Shown here: positions 1-5,763 of the stretch, piece after piece
Layout: every line of letters starts with the position of its first letter
How positions within the stretch are numbered: the first letter of the stretch is position 1
Source: 2-12-FULL-60-19 sp041483675
GTDB lineage: Bacteria > Desulfobacterota > Binatia > UBA9968
Assembly: GCA_041483675.1 (NCBI GenBank)
Contig: JBGPGE010000177.1
Coordinates: 1 to 6,679, forward strand
Direction: 5' to 3'
DNA length: 6,679 nt
The notes under the pieces: model-generated
Database searches by the model: none
Told to the model about the DNA's origin: nothing
The model's input: the letters and a program-made list of their open reading frames with translations, nothing else
Translations under genes and position numbers: made by a program

Positions 1-1
1 C

Positions 2-949
2 ATCAGTCCCGGCGATTCGTTGATGGGCTCCTTGGTCGTCAACGTTTCGATCGCGCGCTGGTTCGTGCGCATGCGCGGACGCGCCCTGGCGATCGCGAGT
101 ATGGGGCATGGCTTAACGAAGGTCTGCATGCCGGTGATAGCGGCGGCGTTGTTGCTTTACGTCGGCTGGCGCGGCTCCTGGGTGGTCTTCGGCGTTTTCG
201 CCTTGCTGCTGGTGGTCGCGCCGGCGGTTCTGTTCATGCGCCGCTCCCCGGAGGAAATGGGATTGCTGCCCGACGGCGGCCCCGTGGAAGCGAGAGAAGC
301 GGCCGCCGCGCCGGCCAAACGCCGCTACGCCAAGCGCACCGGCGCCGACAACGTCGAATGGAGCCGGCGCGAAGCGCTGCGCACGCCGGTCTTCTGGCTC
401 ATCGCCGTCACCTTCGGCGTGGCCCAGATCGGCGTCACCGGTCTCAATCTCCATGTGTTTTCTTACGTCACCGACCAGGGCCATCCCGTGCTGGTCGCGG
501 CGACGGTGATGAGCGTCATCGCGGTGATGCAGTTCAGCACGCCGATAGTCTGGGGCATGCTCGCGGACCGCATGGACAACGGCGTCCTCAATACGGCCAA
601 ATGCGCGCTGCAAGGCGCCGGGCTTTTGTTGGCGCTCTCGCTGCCCGGGATGGCGCCGCTCTATGCCGGGTTTTTTATCTACGGCATCGGCATGGGCGGC
701 ACCGCGATCTTGGCGGAAACCATTTGGGCCGATTTTTTCGGCCGCGCCTCGCTGGGAAAAATCCGCGGCATGGGCTCGCTGGTGACCAGCGTCTTCTCAG
801 CCGGCGGCCCGCCGTTCTTCGGTTTGCTCTTCGACTACACGCAAACTTACTACCTGTCCTTTAGCATCTTCATCGGCATGCTGTTCATCTCCGCCGTGCT
901 CAGTCTGTATTTGCGACCGCCGACGAAACGACCGAAACCGGTTCTGTAA
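2..949 (+). CDS. MFS transporter, C-terminal part (5' end outside window)
   Basis: A major facilitator superfamily permease of the inner membrane, probably carrying a small organic anion by symport or antiport; the substrate cannot be read from the sequence. The frame is open to the left edge (it reads ISPGDSLMGSLVVN), so the apparent TTG/ATG starts at 20 and 23 are internal and the N-terminal helices are missing; 315 residues remain. Visible marks are RWFVRMRGRALAIASMGHG (the W-F-x-x-RG-x-A motif after an early helix), GWRGSW before a helix, and SPEEMGLLPDG at the start of a long central cytoplasmic loop rich in Ala, Arg and Lys. About six hydrophobic segments follow, with GMLADRMDNG as the second-half loop and ETIWADFFGRASLGKIRG. 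These patterns fit the oxalate/formate antiporter and monocarboxylate transporter-like branch. It converges with the minus-strand operon ending at 1364. No strong terminator is seen after the stop. Confidence 0.88.
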   Translation: MSPGDSLMGSLVVNVSIARWFVRMRGRALAIASMGHGLTKVCMPVIAAALLLYVGWRGSWVVFGVFALLLVVAPAVLFMRRSPEEMGLLPDGGPVEAREAAAAPAKRRYAKRTGADNVEWSRREALRTPVFWLIAVTFGVAQIGVTGLNLHVFSYVTDQGHPVLVAATVMSVIAVMQFSTPIVWGMLADRMDNGVLNTAKCALQGAGLLLALSLPGMAPLYAGFFIYGIGMGGTAILAETIWADFFGRASLGKIRGMGSLVTSVFSAGGPPFFGLLFDYTQTYYLSFSIFIGMLFISAVLSLYLRPPTKRPKPVL

Positions 950-1363
950 GTACGGCACCGAGCGCTTTTGTTACGATGCTTCCGCGTGCCGCCGAACGCA
1001 GCGTGACGCTTCTGCTTAATCGGGTGAACGATCATGGGGGAGGAAGCATTACGCGCGATATCTCGGCTACAAGATTGTTTAGATATCAATGCCTGACGCC
1101 TGTGAGCTTCTTTGCCGGAGAGCTGTGAACCCCTTGGTTTTATTTCCATTCCTTCACCTCACTGTTGAGATTTGAACAGTTCGGGTCAGATGCTGGGAGA
1201 TTGTCGCCTGTTCCTGTTAAAGCTTGTCACAAAGTCCTGCATCGTCAAGGGTAGGACGATCTGTCGATGACACCCGCCGCGAGGCTGACGCCTACGCGTT
1301 CGAGTTGGCGCACTTATGGATCGAGGAAAAGCTCTGGGACGCGAAGGGGCATGGATAATGTCC
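950..1363. other. Gene-free stretch between MFS gene and DUF4238 operon
   Basis: About 410 bases between two convergent genes with no gene I can support. It holds a weak inverted repeat, ACTGTT (1161-1166) with AACAGT (1175-1180) around an 8-base loop and without a T-tract, and a short open frame (1221-1358, plus) without a good start that ends in the peptide EADAYAFELAHLWIEEKLWD. The composition changes from GC-rich to AT-richer near 1370, so the left border of the AT-rich cassette lies here. No tRNA, classical rho-independent terminator or transposon end was recognised. Confidence 0.6.
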
Positions 1364-2299
1364 TCAAGGCAGGTCCAATCCCAGTTCTTCTACATAATTT
1401 CTAATGTTCCTATTCTTGTCCGCTATTCCCTTACGTAGAAGCAAGATTTGAGAGAGCAACCGCTGGTCGTTAATTTTCTTAGCGAGGCCCTCTGCTAACC
1501 TTAAATATTTTGTTGATCTCTTAAAACAGTAGGTTATCTTAAATTTCGCTGCGAGGTTATAATATGCTTGCGCCAACTCGGTGATGTACTTGCCAGTCTT
1601 AAATTCTGAAATCGCAAGTTTGTAAAAGCGAATAGACTCCCCCTGGTCGATCATAATTGTTTTTCGGTCTTTACTTCTATACAAGAACCACTTTCCCAGT
1701 TTCCACCGTTTTATAAAGTGTATATTGCCAATTATATTCCGCATCCTTCCACCCCTAATAAAATCGACTTGGTCATGAAATAGTTTCGAGCTATACAAAT
1801 CCGCAATTGCTGTGTAAATATGCCCTTTGAAGTAGTTATTTGTGCTCGACCGTGCCAGCTCCAAGACAGTGTTTTGTAACTCTGTTATTTCTTTTTCCAA
1901 TTCCTCCCTTTTCTTTGAAATGGCCTCGTACTCCTTCTTCTCTCTCTCAGTTGAAAAGTTAATCCACCGAAAAACATATGCGGATAGCAAAAGATTTTTC
2001 TGTCGATAAATTAACAATCCGAGCTGGGAACGAAGAAAGATACTTTTCCTTGCAAGCAAAAAGCCGCGGATATCCGTTTTCCCCATCGATTCGGCGGTAG
2101 TAATACCAGCGTCGACAATTTCCAGAAGTTTGTCGTTTTGGGTTACAGCGTTGAGGATACCTATTAGAATCAGAATTGCGTCCAATTTAATGGCTGAGTT
2201 CGTCGAAGAATAGAGTCGCCAAAGTAACGGCGTCGCTTCATCGATTTTATTACCTGCAATAAGTCTCCGTGCCTCTTTTAAGGTATCCCATTCAGACAT
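1364..2299 (-). CDS. Hypothetical helical protein with coiled coil and TPR-like C-terminal half
   Basis: A 311-residue protein that I do not recognise as a named family. It is predicted to be largely alpha-helical and soluble, with no signal peptide. Residues 1-110 look like helical repeat pairs (KEARRLIAGNKIDEATPLLW, then a hydrophobic helix near 40-50). Residues about 116-152 are strongly charged with heptad-like spacing (KKREELEKEITELQ), a likely coiled coil. Residues about 215-290 resemble tetratricopeptide repeats (ELAQAYYNLAAKF, then STKYLRLAEGLAKK). Such proteins usually act as protein-interaction scaffolds or sensors; no catalytic motif is visible. The ATG at 2299 lies inside the end of the upstream DUF4238 gene (8-nt overlap) and has no clear Shine-Dalgarno, which points to translational coupling and a shared function. 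The gene is AT-rich compared with gltBD and the MFS gene, a sign of horizontal transfer. Confidence 0.75.
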   Translation of the reverse strand: MSEWDTLKEARRLIAGNKIDEATPLLWRLYSSTNSAIKLDAILILIGILNAVTQNDKLLEIVDAGITTAESMGKTDIRGFLLARKSIFLRSQLGLLIYRQKNLLLSAYVFRWINFSTEREKKEYEAISKKREELEKEITELQNTVLELARSSTNNYFKGHIYTAIADLYSSKLFHDQVDFIRGGRMRNIIGNIHFIKRWKLGKWFLYRSKDRKTIMIDQGESIRFYKLAISEFKTGKYITELAQAYYNLAAKFKITYCFKRSTKYLRLAEGLAKKINDQRLLSQILLLRKGIADKNRNIRNYVEELGLDLP

Positions 2300-3215
2300 G
2301 GTATTTTCGACGCAGTTTTAGGTCTGCGATACGCTGTTTTGTCTTGTTTACCACGAAGCGCCACATAAAAATTGGATCAAGAGGGAACCTGCGAAACCAA
2401 CGTCGTTTCACTCTAGAGGAGCGAGCAATAAAATACTCATGGGAATATGCGAACGTAGAGCGGTTAATTTCATGAATCCTGTCCTTTCCTATTTCCAAAT
2501 AACCTCTTACGTTGTTAACCCAGCTGAAACACACAGCAACTTGCGGAGATAGCGGCATTCGCAATTCCACGTGCTTTTGTCCTAATCCTGGTGAGTAAGA
2601 CCGTTGCCATTGCAGCTGAGAGTTGAACATGACACAAGGCGCATCAGAAGTTATGAACGAGTTCTCGTTGGTGGCGCACAAAAAGGCAACATTCATTTTC
2701 GTTAGTATTTCTGTGACGCGCGGAATAGACTTGATAAGACTTATCTTGTGCGCGTCTTCCCGTCCTTGCTTCCACTCACGGGAAGTCTTGGGTGAGATAC
2801 CGTGTGATTTCTCTAATTCCTCGATACGTTCAATGACTTGATCAATAAAGTTCTCGATATTCTCTTTTTGTTTGGTAGTCCTTTGTAGCATTGCAGCAAT
2901 AAATACGCACAGGACTACGTGCTCATAATCATCAAGAGGAATGCGGTGTCTAATCTTCTTGTCAAAAACAGCGGCGTATTCACTTTCGATTTGGGAAAGA
3001 GTCTTTTCCAGAGTATAGTCTTTGTCACCGCCGCGTAATTGTAGAGTGTAAAAATCCGTTCCTGTAAGTATATTTTTCGGCGCTTTTCTTTTCCCCTTCC
3101 TTGTTCCTCGTTCAAAGATCCATACATACGGCTCGTGGTTCGCTGGGGTATTCGGATCCACGAATTGCTTTAGATAGCATCGTGGGATGATATGTTGATT
3201 TTTAGGCCCAGCCAT
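2292..3215 (-). CDS. DUF4238 family protein
   Basis: A 307-residue protein with the hallmarks of the DUF4238 family, whose biochemical role is not established. Seen directly: an N-terminal H-x-I-P-R-x-Y-L-x-x-F block (QHIIPRCYLKQF, residues 7-18); a central helical part with QRTTKQKENIE (about 111-121) and a charged helix to about 137; ENSFITSDAPCVMFN (about 184-198), the family's typical F-I-T-S-D-x-P strand; MPLSPQVAVCFSW (220-232); and a C-terminal NRSTFAYSHEYFIAR block (251-265). The length is normal for the family and the frame is intact. The start ATG at 3215 is followed by a sensible MAGPKNQH N-terminus, but its ribosome site is weak and a small inverted repeat sits just upstream. It is the first gene of a two-gene operon with the 311-aa protein. 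Composition is AT-rich, unlike the flanks. The family is scattered in accessory regions, so a defence or stress role is possible but is inference. Confidence 0.85.
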   Translation of the reverse strand: MAGPKNQHIIPRCYLKQFVDPNTPANHEPYVWIFERGTRKGKRKAPKNILTGTDFYTLQLRGGDKDYTLEKTLSQIESEYAAVFDKKIRHRIPLDDYEHVVLCVFIAAMLQRTTKQKENIENFIDQVIERIEELEKSHGISPKTSREWKQGREDAHKISLIKSIPRVTEILTKMNVAFLCATNENSFITSDAPCVMFNSQLQWQRSYSPGLGQKHVELRMPLSPQVAVCFSWVNNVRGYLEIGKDRIHEINRSTFAYSHEYFIARSSRVKRRWFRRFPLDPIFMWRFVVNKTKQRIADLKLRRKYHV

Positions 3216-3470
3216 TTAACCGAACGTAGTTTTCGGTGCTATCAGCCTCAGATCTTTAAAGCTTGATAGCGATATTTAAACTTGACCACTCCCGGATCAT
3301 CTCCGTCCCTTCGATATCGCGGGCCTGAGCCGACGTTTGACCTGTTCGATGGCGGCCCGGCGATGTAGCACGTTTTGTAGTCGGAGAAATAGAGTGCGAG
3401 ACGGCCATGGGGATATGGCGATGTTTTGTTGAGCGCGATGCCGGAGTAGCTTCGGGTCAGTTGACCTGAC
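3216..3470. other. Gene-free stretch upstream of the DUF4238 operon
   Basis: The leader and promoter region of the DUF4238 operon should lie here, around the AT-rich part 3250-3285, but I cannot name a confident -35/-10 pair. From about 3290 the composition returns to GC-rich. Unstarted open frames exist on the minus strand (for example 3248-3493), but none resembles a family I know. At the right edge, GGTCAG (3455-3460) and CTGACC (3466-3471) form a 6-bp hairpin with a 5-base loop that abuts the duplicated gltD end. Confidence 0.5.
3219..3237 (-). promoter_or_regulatory. Small inverted repeat in the leader of the DUF4238 gene
   Basis: ACCGAA (3219-3224) and TTCGGT (3232-3237) form a perfect 6-bp stem with a 7-base loop, three bases upstream of the ATG at 3215 on the minus strand. 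In the mRNA it would cover the ribosome-binding region, where no clear Shine-Dalgarno is visible. It could modulate initiation or be a protein-binding site, but a 6-bp repeat can also arise by chance. Confidence 0.25.
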
Positions 3471-3584
3471 CTACGGCAAATTTGTCTCCCCCATTAAAAA
3501 CCGATCGCATTCGTGCGCGGCGCCGCGCCCTTCGTTGATCGCCCAGACGACGAGGCTCTGGCCGCGGCGGCAGTCGCCGGCGGC
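3471..3584 (-). pseudogene. gltD: Duplicated 3' end of gltD (last 37 codons plus stop)
   Basis: On the minus strand this stretch encodes AAGDCRRGQSLVVWAINEGR followed by GAAHECDRFLMGETNLP and a TAG stop, the same C-terminus as the intact gltD at 4188-5672 apart from Tyr to Phe and Arg to His. It begins exactly within the conserved C-terminal FAD-binding motif of GltD, and no gltD sequence precedes it, so it cannot be expressed as a functional subunit. Of ten base differences, seven are synonymous (CTG/TTG, AAC/AAT, ACG/ACA, GAA/GAG, GAG/GAA, GCA/GCC, GCG/GCC). This implies that it came from a diverged but once-functional gltD allele. It lies about 50 bases upstream of the DUF433 start and is one arm of the direct repeat around the toxin-antitoxin pair. 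Confidence 0.9.
3471..3584. repeat. Direct repeat, left copy (114 bp, flanks toxin-antitoxin pair)
   Basis: Left copy of a 114-bp direct repeat whose partner is 4188-4301, 717 bases to the right. By hand alignment 104 of 114 positions match without gaps, including an uninterrupted 59-base identity (3520-3578 against 4237-4295). Similarity stops sharply on both sides: left of the gltD stop codon and right of 3584. Confidence 0.93.
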
Positions 3585-3620
3585 TGGCAGGGCCGCACTC
3601 TCTGTGATAAGTTACATTCT

Positions 3621-3626
3621 GAAAGG
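3621..3626 (+). promoter_or_regulatory. Ribosome binding site of DUF433 gene
   Basis: GAAAGG at 3621-3626 is a reasonable Shine-Dalgarno. It stands 5 bases before the ATG at 3632 and 8 bases before the ATG at 3635. The spacing favours 3635, though 3632 is possible (one extra Met). The in-frame GTG at 3626 overlaps this site and is rejected as the start. Confidence 0.55.
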
Positions 3627-3634
3627 TGACGATG

Positions 3635-3841
3635 ATGACCTGGATTGTTTCCGATCCTGAACATCTCGGAGGGGCGGCCCGCGTTCGTGGCACTCGTATC
3701 GCCATTGCTTTGCTTTTGGAGTGGATCGCTTCGGGAATGACGATTTCCGAAATCGTTAGCGAGTACCCCAGCCTCACGGAAGAATCGATTCGCGGAACCC
3801 TTCAAGAACTGGCTCATTCGGACCTCCTCTCCGCGCGGTGA
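3635..3841 (+). CDS. DUF433 family antitoxin (VapB-like)
   Basis: A 68-residue protein with the full DUF433 pattern: IVSDPEHLGG (residues 4-13), VRGTRIAIALLLEWIASG (about 17-34), then MTISEIVSEYPSLTEESIRG and a final helix LQELAHSDLL. DUF433 proteins are small helix-turn-helix-like proteins, usually encoded directly before a DUF5615 PIN-like toxin. They are taken to act as the antitoxin, binding the toxin and probably the operon promoter. That arrangement is present here: the stop TGA overlaps the toxin start as GTGA. The start could also be the ATG at 3632, one codon earlier. The pair is flanked by direct copies of the gltD 3' end, so it was probably inserted there. Antitoxin activity is inferred from family and context, not shown. 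Confidence 0.9.
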   Translation: MTWIVSDPEHLGGAARVRGTRIAIALLLEWIASGMTISEIVSEYPSLTEESIRGTLQELAHSDLLSAR

Positions 3842-4167
3842 AAATCCTACTCGATGAAAATCTCCCGGAGTCGCTGGTTGCGGCTCTTCGTAACTTCGGC
3901 CATCACGTCGATTCCGTGAACAGCTTGCGTCTCAAAGGAATCGATAACGGCGCGTTGCATCGCTTAGCCTGTCAAGCTTACGATCTATGTTTCACCAGAG
4001 ACTCCGGATTTGCACACAACGTCCGCCAGGCCGAAGAACCCGCACAAGTCAAAGTCTTGCGCGTTGTTATCCCTCAGCAACGCGCCGCTCCCTTTACGGA
4101 GACGTTCATTAAGGCGTTCCTCGCGGCCGATTGGTCTCAATACGGCAGCGGGAACGACTGGCCGTAG
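3838..4167 (+). CDS. DUF5615 PIN-like toxin (putative RNase)
   Basis: A 109-residue protein of the DUF5615/Mut7-C-like PIN family, the presumed toxin of the pair and probably a metal-dependent ribonuclease. The N-terminal MKILLDENLPESLVAALRNFG carries Asp6-Glu7-Asn8; GIDNGALHRLA gives Asp36; CFTRDSGFAH gives Asp55. These are the expected acidic positions of a PIN-like active site, so nothing suggests inactivation. The length is normal. Translation starts at GTG 3838, overlapping the antitoxin stop by 4 nt, with no Shine-Dalgarno of its own, so expression is probably coupled to the antitoxin. The stop lies 20 bases from the stop of convergent gltD, with no terminator between them. The composition of a sample (31 G/C of 60 at 3841-3900) lies between the AT-rich cassette and gltD. 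RNA targets cannot be deduced. Confidence 0.88.
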   Translation: MKILLDENLPESLVAALRNFGHHVDSVNSLRLKGIDNGALHRLACQAYDLCFTRDSGFAHNVRQAEEPAQVKVLRVVIPQQRAAPFTETFIKAFLAADWSQYGSGNDWP

Positions 4168-4187
4168 TACCTCTTCGCCATCGGGTT

Positions 4188-4301
4188 CTACGGCAGGTTC
4201 GTTTCCCCCATTAAATACCGATCGCACTCTCGCGCTGCGCCGCGCCCTTCGTTGATCGCCCAGACGACGAGGCTCTGGCCGCGGCGGCAGTCGCCCGCGG
4301 C
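4188..4301. repeat. Direct repeat, right copy (inside the 3' end of intact gltD)
   Basis: Right copy of the 114-bp direct repeat. It is the authentic 3' end of gltD, from codon 458 through the stop. Its left edge coincides with the gltD stop codon, and just beyond it lies the end of the toxin gene, so the segment between the copies (3585-4187) carries only the toxin-antitoxin pair and short spacers. Confidence 0.93.
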
Positions 4302-5672
4302 GAAAACGCCCGCAACGTTGGTCGCGAATTTGCCGTGCTCGGCTTTGGCGTTGGAGCGCGGGTCGCGCTCGACGCCGAGATCGGCGAGAATTTTCTCCTC
4401 CGGGCCGAGGAAGCCCATCGCGAGCAGGACGAGATCGGCGGGAAAGACTTTTTCCGTGCCGGGCACGTTCTTCGGGATAAACGCGCCGCTGTCGTTTTTC
4501 GTCCACTCGACACACACCGCGTGAAGTTCCTTGACGCGGCCGTCGCCGTTGCCGACGAGTTTCTGCGGCGACATCAGATAACTTCGCGGGTCGGCGCCGA
4601 AGCGCGCCGCCGCTTCTTCCTGGCCGTAGTCTAATTTATAAACCTTCGGCCACTCGGGCCACGGGTTGTCCGGCTGACGCGCGTCGGGCGGCCGCGGCAG
4701 GATTTCGAGCTGGACGAGACTCTTGCACTTGTGGCGCATCGCCGTGCCGACGCAGTCCGTGCCGGTGTCGCCGCCGCCGACCACGATGACGTGTTTGTCC
4801 ATCGCTGAGATGTAATTGCCGTCCTTGTGATTCGAATCAAGCAGAGACTTGGTGTTCGCGTGGAGAAATTCCATCGCAAAATGAACTCCCTTGAGTTCCC
4901 GTCCCGGCACGGGCAGGTCGCGCGGCTTGGTCGCGCCCATGCAAAGAACGATCGCGTCGAATTCCTCTTGCAGCTGCTTCGCGGAGAGATCGACGCCGAC
5001 GGCCGTGTTCGTGACGAACTTGACGCCCTCTTCCGCCATGAGATCCACGCGCCGCTGGACGATCGTTTTGTCGAGCTTCATGTTAGGGATGCCGTACATG
5101 AGCAGGCCGCCGATGCGATCGGCGCGTTCGTAGACCGTCACTAAATGGCCCGCATGATTTAACTGCGCCGCGCAAGCGAGGCCCGCAGGGCCCGAGCCCA
5201 CCACCGCAACCTTTTTTCCGGTGCGTTTCGGCGGCGGATCGGCGGCGACCCAGCCTTGAGCAAAGCCGTTGTCGATGATCGCGGCCTCGATCGTCTTGAT
5301 CGTGACCGGCAGCTCGTTGATGCCCAGCACGCACGAGCCTTCGCACGGCGCGGGGCAGACCCGGCCGGTGAATTCGGGAAAATTATTGGTCTTGTGCAGC
5401 CGCTCCAGCGCCTCTTTCCACAAGCCGCGGTAGACGAGATCGTTCCACTCCGGGATCAGGTTGTTGACCGGACAGCCGGAAGCCATGCCGCTGATGAGCG
5501 TGCCGGTGTGGCAAAACGGAACGCCGCAATCCATGCAGCGCGCGCCCTGCGCCTGCAGCTTGGTCTCGGCAAAATGCTCGTGGAACTCCCGCCAGTCGCT
5601 GGTCCGCTCCAGCGGCGAGCGGTCCGGCGGCAGCTCCCGCTCGTATTCCATGAATCCTGTCGGTTTACCCAT
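4188..5672 (-). CDS. gltD: Glutamate synthase (NADPH) small subunit
   Basis: The beta subunit of glutamate synthase, a cytoplasmic flavoprotein that takes electrons from NADPH and passes them through FAD and iron-sulfur clusters to GltB, for glutamate formation from glutamine and 2-oxoglutarate in ammonium assimilation. The 494-residue length is normal. Seen: the N-terminal cysteines RCMDCGVPFC (46, 49, 54) and C67, then VCPAPCEGSC (106, 110, 114), the ligands of the [4Fe-4S] clusters; FAD-binding VAVVGSGPAGLACAAQL near 155-171; NADPH-binding VIVVGGGDTGTD near 295-306; and AAGDCRRGQSLVVWAINEGR near 458-477. I chose the ATG at 5672, giving MGKPTGFMEYERELPP as in family members; the longer start at 5717 adds 15 residues (MGCFGYFCYKKEPRE) unlike the family. 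It lies 91 bases downstream of gltB on the same strand. The last 114 bp are duplicated at 3471-3584. Confidence 0.96.
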   Translation of the reverse strand: MGKPTGFMEYERELPPDRSPLERTSDWREFHEHFAETKLQAQGARCMDCGVPFCHTGTLISGMASGCPVNNLIPEWNDLVYRGLWKEALERLHKTNNFPEFTGRVCPAPCEGSCVLGINELPVTIKTIEAAIIDNGFAQGWVAADPPPKRTGKKVAVVGSGPAGLACAAQLNHAGHLVTVYERADRIGGLLMYGIPNMKLDKTIVQRRVDLMAEEGVKFVTNTAVGVDLSAKQLQEEFDAIVLCMGATKPRDLPVPGRELKGVHFAMEFLHANTKSLLDSNHKDGNYISAMDKHVIVVGGGDTGTDCVGTAMRHKCKSLVQLEILPRPPDARQPDNPWPEWPKVYKLDYGQEEAAARFGADPRSYLMSPQKLVGNGDGRVKELHAVCVEWTKNDSGAFIPKNVPGTEKVFPADLVLLAMGFLGPEEKILADLGVERDPRSNAKAEHGKFATNVAGVFAAGDCRRGQSLVVWAINEGRGAARECDRYLMGETNLP

Positions 5673-5763
5673 CTCTCTCGGTTCTTTCTTGTAACAAAAA
5701 TATCCGAAGCAACCCACATCCGGCCGCTTCGACCACCCTCACTCCAATGTTTTGAGGTAACCG
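5673..5763 (-). other. gltB-gltD intergenic spacer
   Basis: A 91-base spacer between the gltB stop and the chosen gltD start. Only a weak purine-rich ribosome site (GAGAG, directly before the ATG) is visible. No terminator is seen, so the two genes are probably co-transcribed. The in-frame upstream start at 5717 would shorten the spacer to 46 bases. Confidence 0.5.

Noticed and set aside
113..864. Open frames antisense to, and in another frame of, the MFS gene
   Set aside because: They overlap a convincing transporter frame, are rich in Arg and His, and carry no motif.
850..1149. Minus-strand 99-aa frame across the end of the MFS gene
   Set aside because: It overlaps the conserved end of the transporter, has no ribosome site, and its composition does not look like a known protein.
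2269..2841. Plus-strand small frames opposite the DUF4238 gene
   Set aside because: They lie antisense to a recognised family member and show no features of their own.
3248..3493. Unstarted minus-strand frame reading through the spacer left of the repeat
   Set aside because: It has no start codon except one near its end, its peptide is unrecognised, and other frames in the same stretch look equally plausible, so coding is not supported.
3603..3620. AT-rich GTGATAAGTTACATTC considered as the -10 region of the antitoxin promoter
   Set aside because: Only partial matches to TATAAT and no convincing -35 at proper spacing; the promoter cannot be placed by eye.
3457..3817. Minus-strand frames of about 106 residues over the antitoxin gene and the repeat
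   Set aside because: They are antisense to the DUF433 gene and out of frame with the gltD fragment; their similarity to a frame at 4211-4513 only reflects the duplicated DNA.
4141..4194. TACGGC/GCCGTA inverted repeats between the toxin and gltD stops, considered as a terminator
   Set aside because: The stems are only 6 bp with long loops and no T-tract on either strand follows, so a rho-independent terminator is not supported.
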